From positions 1-28,760 of the IMG/VR virus record IMGVR_UViG_3300010430_000366: a stretch of 28,760 bases of DNA, one strand, 5' to 3'. This stretch comes from a virus. How positions within the stretch are numbered: the stretch's first letter is position 1; the number at the start of each line of letters is the position of its first letter. The notes under the pieces were generated by a model. That model did no database searches. It had not been told where the DNA came from and saw only the letters and a program-made list of their open reading frames with translations. This document shows, one piece after another, positions 21,270 through 27,564 of the stretch. A program made the translations under genes and the position numbers.

Positions 21270-22737
21270 AATCTATCTCGGGCTCCAGATCTTCCAGACT
21301 CTCCTGCGCCATGGCGACAGGCACCGGATGTGCGAACGTCATCGCCAGTGCGTCACCCTTGTCCGGGCTCGGCAGGCCACGCTTGCTCATGTCTTCCTTG
21401 GACTCCAGCCGCATCCGCATACCGATGTCAAAGTGCAGCTCAGGCCCAATCAGGTCCTCGAACAGCTCGTTGTCATCAGGGATGGTGCCTGACTCCAGCC
21501 ACTTGGCCATGCGGTGCCAGATCTCAATGCGCGGGTTGTAGTAGATCAGTGGCTCCATGACCATGGACCTGTCGCCCCAGTAGATCGGCGTCACCATGTC
21601 GAAGCCGTTCTGGATCAGCAGCAGGTAGACGCCGTGACCATAGCCAGTGGCATCGATGAACACCACGTCAGGATCATACTCGTTGATGGCCTTGCCGATG
21701 TGGCCGGCGATGACGTTGTGATTTGCATCCCTGATCTGGATGACCTTATCCGTCATGTAGGGTCCGTGACGCATGACGATCACCGTGCGCGCTGCGCCGT
21801 AGCTGCCGACATCGATGCCCATGACTCTGGGTATCTTGCGAGGGATCTGCCGAGGGTTGATATTCTTGCGCCTGTCGATCGCACCCTGCGTCACGTCATT
21901 GCTGATGAATTGCTTGGTGCCCGAGCTGGGGAACTCGCCCAAGATCCTGACCTTGCAGAAGTCAGAATCAATGCCGTAATCCTCGACCCACTCATCGAGC
22001 TGTTGCCGGTTGGCTTTCTTGGCCGTGCGGCTGTCTACCTTGTCGGTGATCCACCTGTGCCTGAACTTGGTCCAGCACTGCCTGAAGCGGCCTGTGTTGC
22101 TGGTCGGGTTGCCGAAGCAGAACCACATCGCCCCGGGCGTCGTCATGGCGCCCTCGCTGACTTCCCAGATGATGTCCTCGATCTCTGACGCCTCATCAAA
22201 CAGCAGCATGACGTGATTCTCATGCGTGCCGGCGAACGCCGAGCTATTGGCAGCAGACCATGGCACCGCGGTTGCGAACCACGTCTCCTTGCGATCGAAG
22301 AGTTTCAGCTGGGTAGCGGTGTAGATGAACCAGTCGCCGTGTATGCAGAGATCCTGCCACTTCGCCAGCTCACGCCAAGTCTTGGTCGTCAGCTGCTGTT
22401 GTGTATTGGCGGTAACGACGATCTGAGGCCGTGGGCGCGTGGAAATGAACCACAGGATTAACCATGACGTGAGCGCAGTCTTGCCGATTCCGTGGCCACT
22501 GGCGACCGCCAGCCGTATCGCGGGATCTCCAAGCGGTATACCTTTCCTGATCGCCGCCTCGATCTTGAGCATTGTTGATGTTTGCCATTCGTCTGGTCCT
22601 GTCTCGTGTTCGAGCGGCGTACCGGGCTCACCCCATGGAAAGAACTGCCTGACGAACCTCAGCGGGCTGGCAAAGCACTTGATCAGGTCGATCTGCACCA
22701 GCTCTTTGGCAGTGAACTTCTTGGCGGGCTCGTTCAA
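21268..22737 (-). CDS. Terminase large subunit
   Basis: A 489-residue DNA-packaging motor. The ATPase domain has Walker A GHGIGKTA (81-88), Walker B MLLFDEA (177-183) and a coupling-type CFGNPTS segment (207-213). The nuclease domain has acidic residues D309 (GIDVG), D362 (FIDATG) and D462 (KGDALAM). A second Asp often seen just after the first (G-D/G-D) is here GAA, which is unusual but not one of the core catalytic positions. The start is TTG at 22737, fixed by an in-frame stop seven codons upstream, with GGAGA before it. Sixteen genes lie between it and the small subunit, which is an uncommon separation. The gene runs convergent with the plus-strand operon. Confidence 0.95.
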   Translation of the reverse strand: MNEPAKKFTAKELVQIDLIKCFASPLRFVRQFFPWGEPGTPLEHETGPDEWQTSTMLKIEAAIRKGIPLGDPAIRLAVASGHGIGKTALTSWLILWFISTRPRPQIVVTANTQQQLTTKTWRELAKWQDLCIHGDWFIYTATQLKLFDRKETWFATAVPWSAANSSAFAGTHENHVMLLFDEASEIEDIIWEVSEGAMTTPGAMWFCFGNPTSNTGRFRQCWTKFRHRWITDKVDSRTAKKANRQQLDEWVEDYGIDSDFCKVRILGEFPSSGTKQFISNDVTQGAIDRRKNINPRQIPRKIPRVMGIDVGSYGAARTVIVMRHGPYMTDKVIQIRDANHNVIAGHIGKAINEYDPDVVFIDATGYGHGVYLLLIQNGFDMVTPIYWGDRSMVMEPLIYYNPRIEIWHRMAKWLESGTIPDDNELFEDLIGPELHFDIGMRMRLESKEDMSKRGLPSPDKGDALAMTFAHPVPVAMAQESLEDLEPEID

Positions 22738-22830
22738 TGGGGCGTAGTCTCCGATTCACAGCAAGGGAGAACCACCAACCTCGGCCCGAACCGGAGACCG
22801 CGCCCACCCGGGCAGTTTGCCCGGGCAGGC
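22738..22830. other. Non-coding gap with GC hairpin upstream of the large terminase
   Basis: A 93-base gap, the second longest on this strand within the 28.7-20 kb block. It holds a 7-base-pair perfect hairpin (CCCGGGC at 22807-22813 paired with GCCCGGG at 22819-22825, loop of five). No T tract follows on either strand, so it is not a standard terminator. It may protect or process the large-terminase message. The TTG start's ribosome-binding site lies at the low-coordinate end of the gap. No cos or pac site can be claimed from sequence alone. Confidence 0.4.
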
Positions 22831-23061
22831 TTATGATGCAAGCGCTATACCGCGGCCGTTGACCAGCCACAGGTAGGCCGGGCTCATGTACGCATCGTTA
22901 TCCCAGTGGGTGCCGGTCAGCACGATCTCATCGCACTCAGGATCGCAACCAGCCAGATCAGAGGCGCGCTTGATCTCCACAGCTGCCCGTGGGTTGGCCT
23001 TGTGCAAGACCAGCCAATCACGGTACTGGGCATGGCTGCCCGCTATGATCAACTTGCGCAT
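22831..23061 (-). CDS. Small Rossmann-like phage protein of unknown function
   Basis: A 76-residue protein (start MRKLIIAGSHAQYRDWLVLH). The pattern 'KLIIAG ... (Q/A)-x-RDW ... NPR', then a Ser/Asp segment, and 'EIVLTGTHWD' near the middle, is one I recall in small uncharacterised phage proteins; it suggests an alternating beta-alpha fold. I chose ATG at 23061, with AGAGACAAGA upstream, since homologues as I remember them start at this point. ATG at 23094, one base after the stop of the 31-residue gene, would add 11 residues and is also possible. No catalytic residues are obvious. Confidence 0.65.
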   Translation of the reverse strand: MRKLIIAGSHAQYRDWLVLHKANPRAAVEIKRASDLAGCDPECDEIVLTGTHWDNDAYMSPAYLWLVNGRGIALAS

Positions 23062-23095
23062 TCTTGTCTCTTTGGTGCGATTCATGTTCAGCATC

Positions 23096-23191
23096 TTACA
23101 TCATTACGAGGTGACTAAGGTAATAGGCCAGCAGCAGGGCTATCATCGCCACAAAGAAGGCCGCCCAGCCAAAGCATCCGGCACGCTTCAT
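23096..23191 (-). CDS. 31-residue single-pass membrane peptide
   Basis: A very short frame: MKRAGCFGWAAFFVAMIALL leads into a Leu/Tyr stretch and ends LSHLVMM. It is one hydrophobic helix (about 6-24) with a positive N-terminus, so N-in topology is expected. ATG at 23191 lies right after the preceding stop (TGA-C-ATG) with a GGGGA site upstream; its stop is directly before the start of the next gene. The spacing and ribosome-binding site support translation. It may be a small toxin-like or holin-like peptide, or a membrane anchor for a neighbour, but no family is recognisable. Confidence 0.6.
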   Translation of the reverse strand: MKRAGCFGWAAFFVAMIALLLAYYLSHLVMM

Positions 23192-23192
23192 G

Positions 23193-23627
23193 TCAGTTCC
23201 CCACCGTCGCCCACGGGCGCAGGCTTAGAGCAAAGTCAAGCTGAGGCGGGGCCGAGTCGATCTTCCAACCGAGATAGCATTCGCCGTACCTCGTCTTCGA
23301 GTATTTCCAGACCATTCTCACACTCGATAACACGCCGGCCACCTTGAACCGCCATACGAACGAGTTTGCCATCTGATGGGGCTCCATCAAGACATAGCCG
23401 TAGGTCTTCGATGTATCCGGGTGCTTCAGTAAGTAATCGAACCCACCGACGGGGTTGCGTACCGCTCTTTCCCAGTACGTGACCGGGCGCCCAGTCCCTG
23501 CCCGGTACAGGCCACTCGTCTTCGAGCTTATCGGCACGATGCCTAACCCCAAAACCACAAGCACGAGCTTGATCACTATCACGGGTATCCATAGCACTAT
23601 ACTCAGTAAGATTTTCAGGCCAGCCAC
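23193..23627 (-). CDS. Conserved phage membrane-associated protein (DUF7338-like)
   Basis: A 144-residue protein. It starts with one or two hydrophobic helices (about 3-33; ILLSIVLWIPVIVIKLVLV) and continues into a soluble domain with the pattern WERAVRNPVGGFDYLLKHPD, WRFKVAG, GWKIDS ... LDFALSLRPWATVG. This conserved 'RNPVGG ... GWK ... LRPWATVG' layout is familiar to me from small phage proteins of unknown role, and DUF7338 is the name I would check first. ATG at 23627 overlaps the preceding gene by 13 bases. A different minus-strand frame (23236-23745) of 169 codons overlaps this one but lacks such features and is rejected. Confidence 0.72.
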   Translation of the reverse strand: MAGLKILLSIVLWIPVIVIKLVLVVLGLGIVPISSKTSGLYRAGTGRPVTYWERAVRNPVGGFDYLLKHPDTSKTYGYVLMEPHQMANSFVWRFKVAGVLSSVRMVWKYSKTRYGECYLGWKIDSAPPQLDFALSLRPWATVGN

Positions 23628-23800
23628 TGGTCATACCCCACCAGCAGCAGCACGAAGATTGCGAAGGCAACAAACGGCCACAGCTTCCAGCCCTTGCCAC
23701 CGAAGATCGGAACCCACTCAGGGAAGGTTCCCTCGATGCCTCCACCCAGTTTGGTCATCGGGCGCAGTGCTTTGTGTAGCCATGCCATCAATTTATCCAT
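23615..23800 (-). CDS. Small membrane protein, 61 residues
   Basis: A short protein with an amphipathic N-terminus (MDKLMAWLHKALRPMTKLGG) and a C-terminal hydrophobic helix (about 39-58; LWPFVAFAIFVLLLVGYDQW). ATG at 23800 lies one base after the preceding stop and has GGAG upstream. With a single helix and a short tail, it might be a holin-like or membrane-anchor protein. It sits among four consecutive membrane or secreted products (24798-23096), which suggests a membrane-modifying module rather than a virion one. No homologue is recognised. Confidence 0.68.
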   Translation of the reverse strand: MDKLMAWLHKALRPMTKLGGGIEGTFPEWVPIFGGKGWKLWPFVAFAIFVLLLVGYDQWLA

Positions 23801-23801
23801 G

Positions 23802-24494
23802 TCATTTCTCCATGCAGCCGGCGATTATCCGGTCTTTAGACTCTTCGCAGGTATCACGATCGAATGCCCGCTCTTCGAGTAGCAATGCCACGCGGCGCTC
23901 AAGCTCGGCGTTACGCTCCGCAAGCGTGCCGATGTCTATGAACTGCGTCATCTTGGCGTGGCAAGCCTCAGTGGCCTGCTCCTTGCTCACGCCCTTGCCC
24001 TTGAATGGTTTGTAGATGTTGCGCTTGTGGCAGCGCCAGTACCAAGCTAGGCTGTGATCGCCCACGGCGCCGGCATCATCCGCGGCCTGCTCGTAGTCAC
24101 AGGCTGCTGATCGGTGCGGGTAGCCAATGCCACCACTGCCCGAGCTGGTTCCGAAGCTGATGCCCCAGATCCGCAGGCAGTTCTCGGTATTGTTGTTGGG
24201 CACCAGCACGACATTGCTGCTCTCGTTGGTGCTGTTGAATGTCGTGTCGCCGCCTTCGAGCGTCGTGGCCCCGGTAGACAGGGATGACAACGCGCCCTCA
24301 CCCTCACCACCACCGATATTTACGGTCACGTCCTGCTGGTTGGCCTGTGATTGCTTCTGGTGCTGGTCCTGCTCCTGCTCGACAGGTGGTGGCTTGTTGG
24401 TCGCATACGCCGGCCTCAGTGCAAACGAGAGGACAGTCAGGATCAGCAGCGTCATTGCCGCAGCCCACAGGATCTCAGTTGTCTTTTGTTTCAT
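23802..24494 (-). CDS. Secreted or signal-anchored Cys-rich protein with C-terminal coiled coil
   Basis: A 230-residue protein. The N-terminus is a signal peptide or anchor (MKQKTTEILWAAAMTLLILT, then a hydrophobic stretch to about 26, with a possible AYA cleavage at 29-31). A Pro/Gln/Asn-rich linker (35-60) follows. A middle domain (about 95-185) has paired-looking Cys residues (NCLRIWGISFGTSSGSGG, IGYPHRSAACDYEQAADD, WYWRCHK, ATEACHAK), a pattern I recall from phage proteins found near lysis or packaging genes. The end (about 188-215; ERNAELERRVALLLEERAF) is a coiled coil. GGGGAG precedes ATG at 24494, two bases after the lipoprotein stop. A periplasmic partner role, perhaps spanin-like, is speculative. 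Confidence 0.72.
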   Translation of the reverse strand: MKQKTTEILWAAAMTLLILTVLSFALRPAYATNKPPPVEQEQDQHQKQSQANQQDVTVNIGGGEGEGALSSLSTGATTLEGGDTTFNSTNESSNVVLVPNNNTENCLRIWGISFGTSSGSGGIGYPHRSAACDYEQAADDAGAVGDHSLAWYWRCHKRNIYKPFKGKGVSKEQATEACHAKMTQFIDIGTLAERNAELERRVALLLEERAFDRDTCEESKDRIIAGCMEK

Positions 24495-24495
24495 C

Positions 24496-24798
24496 TCACT
24501 CCCCTATCAGGTCGACCTCGATGCCGAGCATCACCTGTTGATTGTGCAGGTGGACGTTCTGGCACCATGCCGCCCGGCCCTCAACCTGCTTGTATCTCTT
24601 CTTGACGCCACCGCAGACCATATCCCAGCCATCGTTATTCACTGCCGGGTCGCTCAGGTGTGTGTACCCCAAGTAGGGCGTCACGCATCCGCTAAGGAAC
24701 AGACTTGCAGCTAGTGTTGCTGTCAGCCGACTGCACCGTGCTGTTCCATGCCGTGGCAACGAAGCAATGCTCGCCCGGGGTAAGCCGTGTAACCTCAT
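24496..24798 (-). CDS. Small lipoprotein, nested in the end of the LamG-Fn3 gene
   Basis: A 100-residue prelipoprotein with a hydrophobic stretch and lipobox LTATLAASLFLSGC; lipid would be attached to C38 and leave a 63-residue mature part (CVTPYLGYTHLSDP start, GIEVDLIGE end). A start at ATG 24798 (GTGAGG upstream) gives a 24-residue n-region; TTG at 24759 gives a more usual signal (MPRHGTARCSRLTATL). Either way the signal peptide is coded in another frame inside the last 107 or 68 bases of the upstream gene. The mature part has two Cys and a 'GYTHLSD ... DGWD' pattern. It is likely an outer-membrane protein; an o-spanin or superinfection-exclusion role is possible but unproven. Confidence 0.7.
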   Translation of the reverse strand: MRLHGLPRASIASLPRHGTARCSRLTATLAASLFLSGCVTPYLGYTHLSDPAVNNDGWDMVCGGVKKRYKQVEGRAAWCQNVHLHNQQVMLGIEVDLIGE

Positions 24799-25852
24799 AA
24801 GCGATGGCCTCACCGTCGAGGTGCGTGACCAGTTCACGCGGCTGCTCTCGGTAAATACTAATCCGGTCGGGTATTCCGGCTGGCAGTGCGTCTCCATCTT
24901 CGTCCTCGGTTGGGTTGATCCAGTTCAGCATCACGCTGCCATCAGGCATACCAAGCGGGTCGGCATAGATCGCCATGCTCACCGTGCCGTCTATTGGCCT
25001 GTCAGGGCCGATGGTCGCGTCGTTGGGGTCGTTACAGCGCGTACACAGTCCGCCGAGCGTCAGTGGCAGGTCATTGCCAGCCAGACTGAACGCATTAGGG
25101 TCCGACGCTTCCAGTGCGCCATCCAGATGGATAGAGATTCCCACACCCGCCTCGACACTCACTACAGCCACATACGCCACACCCGCCACAATCGCAGTCG
25201 TCGCCTGTAGCTGCACCTGCGGCAGCAGGTCGTCTTGATGCCTGACGATCAGCGTGCCGTTGTCGACCCAGATGCTCAGGTGTCCCGCGGTCCTTGTACC
25301 GTTCTCGTCCCGGCTCGCTAGTCCCTGAATCCCCGAGCTGGTGTTTAGCGTGAAGGTGATTTCCCATCTGAATGCGTCCCTCGCCAGAGCTGAGATAGTG
25401 TTCGGGTATTGGGTGATTGAAGTCACTGGTCCAAACGTGACCAGAGGTGAATCGTCCGGGGGCGGCTCGGGCGGCGGCTCCACAGGTGGAGGCTCAACGA
25501 CAGGAGGCAAATCCAGAGATGCGCTCACCCGATATGTGCCACCCCGGACGAAATAGGTTGCGCCGTCTTGCAGCGCTCTGTTCATGCAGGACTGAAATGC
25601 CTTGTCCTGTCTCGTGTGGCCGCTGATCATTGTGCCTGTCGCGGTCTCGCAGTACCACTCGTGCGAGCTGTCCCTGATTGAGCTGACCTCATCAGCAACG
25701 GCACCAACAGCGATCAGGACCAGCATCAGCGCCAGCGCTACACCGAACCACACACCGCGGGCAAACGCATTGCGCTCAACATCTTCAACCATCGACTTGG
25801 CCTTTTGCCAGTCCAGATGGCTTGGCCTCGATCCCGTGTGGATGCTTCCCAT
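24692..25852 (-). CDS. Membrane-anchored LamG-Fn3 protein
   Basis: A 386-residue modular protein. It has a cytoplasmic N-terminus, one membrane helix (about 34-53; WFGVALALMLVLIAVGAV), a small Cys-containing domain (about 57-112, with AFQSCMNRALQDGATYFVRG), a Pro-rich linker (116-134), a LamG/concanavalin-like domain (about 137-300; LSIWVDNGTLIVRH, ISIHLDGALEA) and a C-terminal Fn3-like domain (about 305-386; GSVMLNWINPTE, HCFVATAWN). The LamG part has a C-x-x-C pair (LCTRC). I chose ATG at 25852, with GGAGAG upstream. It is displayed on the periplasmic side if N-in. It could bind cell-wall or surface sugars, either for exclusion of other phages or for lysis. Confidence 0.75.
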   Translation of the reverse strand: MGSIHTGSRPSHLDWQKAKSMVEDVERNAFARGVWFGVALALMLVLIAVGAVADEVSSIRDSSHEWYCETATGTMISGHTRQDKAFQSCMNRALQDGATYFVRGGTYRVSASLDLPPVVEPPPVEPPPEPPPDDSPLVTFGPVTSITQYPNTISALARDAFRWEITFTLNTSSGIQGLASRDENGTRTAGHLSIWVDNGTLIVRHQDDLLPQVQLQATTAIVAGVAYVAVVSVEAGVGISIHLDGALEASDPNAFSLAGNDLPLTLGGLCTRCNDPNDATIGPDRPIDGTVSMAIYADPLGMPDGSVMLNWINPTEDEDGDALPAGIPDRISIYREQPRELVTHLDGEAIAYEVTRLTPGEHCFVATAWNSTVQSADSNTSCKSVP

Positions 25853-25972
25853 TGGTCTCTCCAAGTTAAGGCGAGCCGAAGCGGCTCCAGACGTGACAGA
25901 TTTTGCTGTCTACGAGTTTCCACGCACCTCGGCATATGTGGACGCCAATACCTTCTCCGGCTCACCAGTTCA

Positions 25973-26143
25973 TCATGTTCCTCGCGATTGTGCTTGGTAC
26001 GCGGCCTGCTCTTCGTTCTTGGCCTTGTGGCAGTCCTTGCATAACATGTCGAAGCATTTCATGCCAGTAATCACCGATCTCACCGAGCTGGGCATCAGGC
26101 CCACGATCCCGGGGAACATGACATCACAGCCGGCGCATTTCAT
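25973..26143 (-). CDS. Mini zinc-ribbon protein B (56 residues)
   Basis: A short protein with two Cys pairs: C3-x2-C6 and C35-x2-C38, plus C30 between. The second pair, in LCKDCHKAKNEEQ, resembles the zinc knuckle of HNH-type endonucleases ('LC-x2-CH-x2-K'), although the protein is too short to show a complete HNH domain. I chose ATG at 26143, which overlaps the stop of the nuclease-like gene (ATGA). The 120-base stretch after it up to 25852 holds only a short GAGCCG/CGGCTC hairpin without T tract. A DNA- or RNA-binding accessory to the nuclease is a plausible guess. Confidence 0.68.
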   Translation of the reverse strand: MKCAGCDVMFPGIVGLMPSSVRSVITGMKCFDMLCKDCHKAKNEEQAAYQAQSRGT

Positions 26144-26583
26144 GCCGCCACCGGCCTGTCGCAAAGCCTCATCCAGCGCACCGGAACCAAGAACACAGGC
26201 TCCACATCCTGATCGTCGTTGCGGTCGGTGCGGCCACGGTACTCGATGTCCCACTTGGCCAGAACCTTTGGCTCCAGCTTTTGGTAGTGGACCATGCCGG
26301 CCAGCCTGACCACATACACGACATAGATGCCCATGCGCTCGTAAGCCATCAGGGCGCGGGCCTTGGCCACGCTCAGGAATACGGTCTCATACTCTGGCCG
26401 CCAGCCCGTGCGATCCTTGACCTCAAAGAAGCACTGCACCTTGCCGCTACGGATCAGAGCGAAGTCTATCTCAGCGTATGCCCCGGGGAGTTTGCGAGCC
26501 TCACCGTTACAGTGGGTCGCGAAGATGTTAGCGATCTCTTGTTCAGCATCGCGGTCGGACTCTCGCTCATACCGTGGTCTCAC
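26140..26583 (-). CDS. PD-(D/E)XK-like nuclease
   Basis: A 147-residue protein with a PD-(D/E)XK-type core: E16 in an N-terminal helix, KLPGAYAEIDFALI (D40) and a CFFEVKDRTG strand (E54, K56), then helix KARALMAYERMGI and strand VYVVRLAG. This E ... D ... E-x-K order is typical of small phage nucleases such as VRR- and Holliday-resolvase-like folds. GTG at 26583 is preceded by AAGGAGG and overlaps the previous gene by 17 bases. It is flanked by two mini zinc-ribbon genes. It may act in DNA packaging, recombination or host DNA attack; its substrate cannot be told from sequence. Confidence 0.72.
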   Translation of the reverse strand: MRPRYERESDRDAEQEIANIFATHCNGEARKLPGAYAEIDFALIRSGKVQCFFEVKDRTGWRPEYETVFLSVAKARALMAYERMGIYVVYVVRLAGMVHYQKLEPKVLAKWDIEYRGRTDRNDDQDVEPVFLVPVRWMRLCDRPVAA

Positions 26584-26764
26584 CGGCAGCCTCCTTATGT
26601 TCAGTTCGGGTCATGGTACTCTCACACTCCTCACAAAGCCAGACCGTCCAGCGTGGTCCGAATCTCGGGTGTGGCCGGCGCACGGCGATGATCTTCTCGC
26701 CCGGCACCATGCGAAAGCATTCATCGCAGCAGCTGAACAGTGGCTTGGGGTTGTACTTAGCCAT
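26567..26764 (-). CDS. Mini zinc-ribbon protein A (65 residues)
   Basis: A short protein with two CxxC knuckles: C13-D-E-C16 (after another Cys at 12) and C44-E-E-C47, separated by 27 residues with a beta-type basic middle (GEKIIAVRRPHPRFGPRWTV). The layout is that of a zinc ribbon which may bind nucleic acid or another protein. I chose ATG at 26764; an ATG two codons earlier is also possible. It overlaps the previous gene by eight bases and the nuclease-like gene by 17. The 'VWLCEECE' end is often seen in phage zinc proteins near terminase genes. Confidence 0.7.
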   Translation of the reverse strand: MAKYNPKPLFSCCDECFRMVPGEKIIAVRRPHPRFGPRWTVWLCEECESTMTRTEHKEAAGETTV

Positions 26765-26960
26765 CAACATGCCTGCCGTGGTAATTGCGGGGGTCGACAC
26801 CCGGGCGGAAGAGCCAGCCATTGCGGTCAATATATTCCTCGTTATTTGGGTCGCCCTCGTGAATGATGCTGCAGCGCCTGACGGGCCCACCGGGCCAGTA
26901 GATCTCTGACGGCGGCGGGCTGGTCGCGCTAATCCAGAACTTGCTCTTGCGCTTGCTCAC
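26757..26960 (-). CDS. Small basic protein of unknown function (GTG start)
   Basis: A 67-residue protein (start MSKRKSKFWISATSPPPSEI). It begins at GTG 26960 in a GTGA overlap with the preceding stop; the frame extends to 27026 but that would run inside the previous gene. Features are a basic N-terminus, a W-P-G-G-P turn, a strand CSIIHEGD and a hydrophilic C-terminus (DRNGWLFRPGVDPRNYHG). The last part, with several aromatic and His residues, could bind metal or nucleic acid. I see no known motif. It is part of the tight accessory operon between the terminase subunits. Confidence 0.6.
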   Translation of the reverse strand: MSKRKSKFWISATSPPPSEIYWPGGPVRRCSIIHEGDPNNEEYIDRNGWLFRPGVDPRNYHGRHVDG

Positions 26961-27259
26961 GAATCCTCCAATGCGGTTAGTGCTTTCTTTAGCCACACAA
27001 TTGCTGCTGTTTCTTCCCTGCTGCACTGCTCGGCCCGCAGTATCCCATGTGCCGCCTCAACAACAACCTCCAATTTCTCGACGCGGGCATCGGCATCCTT
27101 GATGTCGTTCTGCAGCACATCAAACCCTTTGCTGCAATTTGTTAGCTGCTCCCGCAACCGCTCAATCTCGTCTTGCACTTCACAGAATAGCTGCCCATCC
27201 TCAGTGAATGGGCGAACGTGCTGGATGTAGTTCTCAATCCGTTCAATCAGGTCAGTCAT
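26957..27259 (-). CDS. Coiled-coil protein of unknown function
   Basis: A 100-residue helical protein. After a short N-terminus (MTDLIERIENYIQHVRPF), residues about 22-75 follow heptads with Leu, Val and Ile (VQDEIERLREQLTNC, FDVLQNDIKDADARVEKLEV), so it most likely forms a dimeric or trimeric coiled coil. The end (EETAAIVWLKKALTALE) is another helix. ATGA overlap with the gene before and GTGA with the gene after. Such proteins between terminase genes can be structural linkers or regulators, but no motif decides the matter. Confidence 0.65.
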   Translation of the reverse strand: MTDLIERIENYIQHVRPFTEDGQLFCEVQDEIERLREQLTNCSKGFDVLQNDIKDADARVEKLEVVVEAAHGILRAEQCSREETAAIVWLKKALTALEDS

Positions 27260-27564
27260 TGTCTTGCCTCATACCATGCTTCGATGATTGTTTGATGCAG
27301 GTTATTGCCCATTGCCTGCTTGCCATTGAACATCACAGACCACATGCCAAGCTGTGCGTCGTCGCAGTTCACAATCGAGCCTGAATCGATCACCTCCAAC
27401 ACCTTCATCACTACGCGCCCGTCGGTGATGAATTGTTTAGCACAGCCTACGTCCGTGTCTGCACAACGATAGACAGGTGTATTGTGCTGATTATGCTCGT
27501 CGCTGGACTTGGTGAGTATCCCCGCCTCTACCAGTGCGTCTGCTAATACGGTTGCGTCAGTCAT
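27256..27564 (-). CDS. Small protein, possible phage ABA-sandwich domain
   Basis: A 102-residue protein. The second half (ITDGRVVMKVLEV, GMWSVMFNGKQAMGNNLHQT, then IIEAWYEARQ) has the look of the phage ABA-sandwich domain: a 'W-x-V-x-F/Y-x-x-G' strand pair followed by a helix with A-(I/W)-(C/E)-A. The N-terminal half (VLADALVEAGIL, then a His/Asn-rich stretch and two Cys at CADTDVGC) is less clear. It overlaps the small terminase gene (ATGA) and the next gene (ATGA). I hold the domain call at low weight; the gene itself is well supported. Confidence 0.62.
   Translation of the reverse strand: MTDATVLADALVEAGILTKSSDEHNQHNTPVYRCADTDVGCAKQFITDGRVVMKVLEVIDSGSIVNCDDAQLGMWSVMFNGKQAMGNNLHQTIIEAWYEARQ

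Noticed and set aside
21514-22188. 224-codon plus-strand frame
   Set aside because: It is antisense to the large terminase and has the His/Asp/Val/Leu bias of a shadow frame.
22807-22825. Terminator before the large terminase
   Set aside because: The hairpin is clear but no T tract follows on either strand.
23236-23745. 169-codon minus-strand frame
   Set aside because: It overlaps the better supported 23193-23627 and 23615-23800 genes, which have membrane helices, conserved-looking motifs and matching overlaps.
25738-25965. 75-codon minus-strand frame before the LamG-Fn3 gene
   Set aside because: It is Arg-rich, overlaps the start of the LamG-Fn3 gene by over 100 bases and has no motif; a GC hairpin in the gap is enough to explain the spacing.
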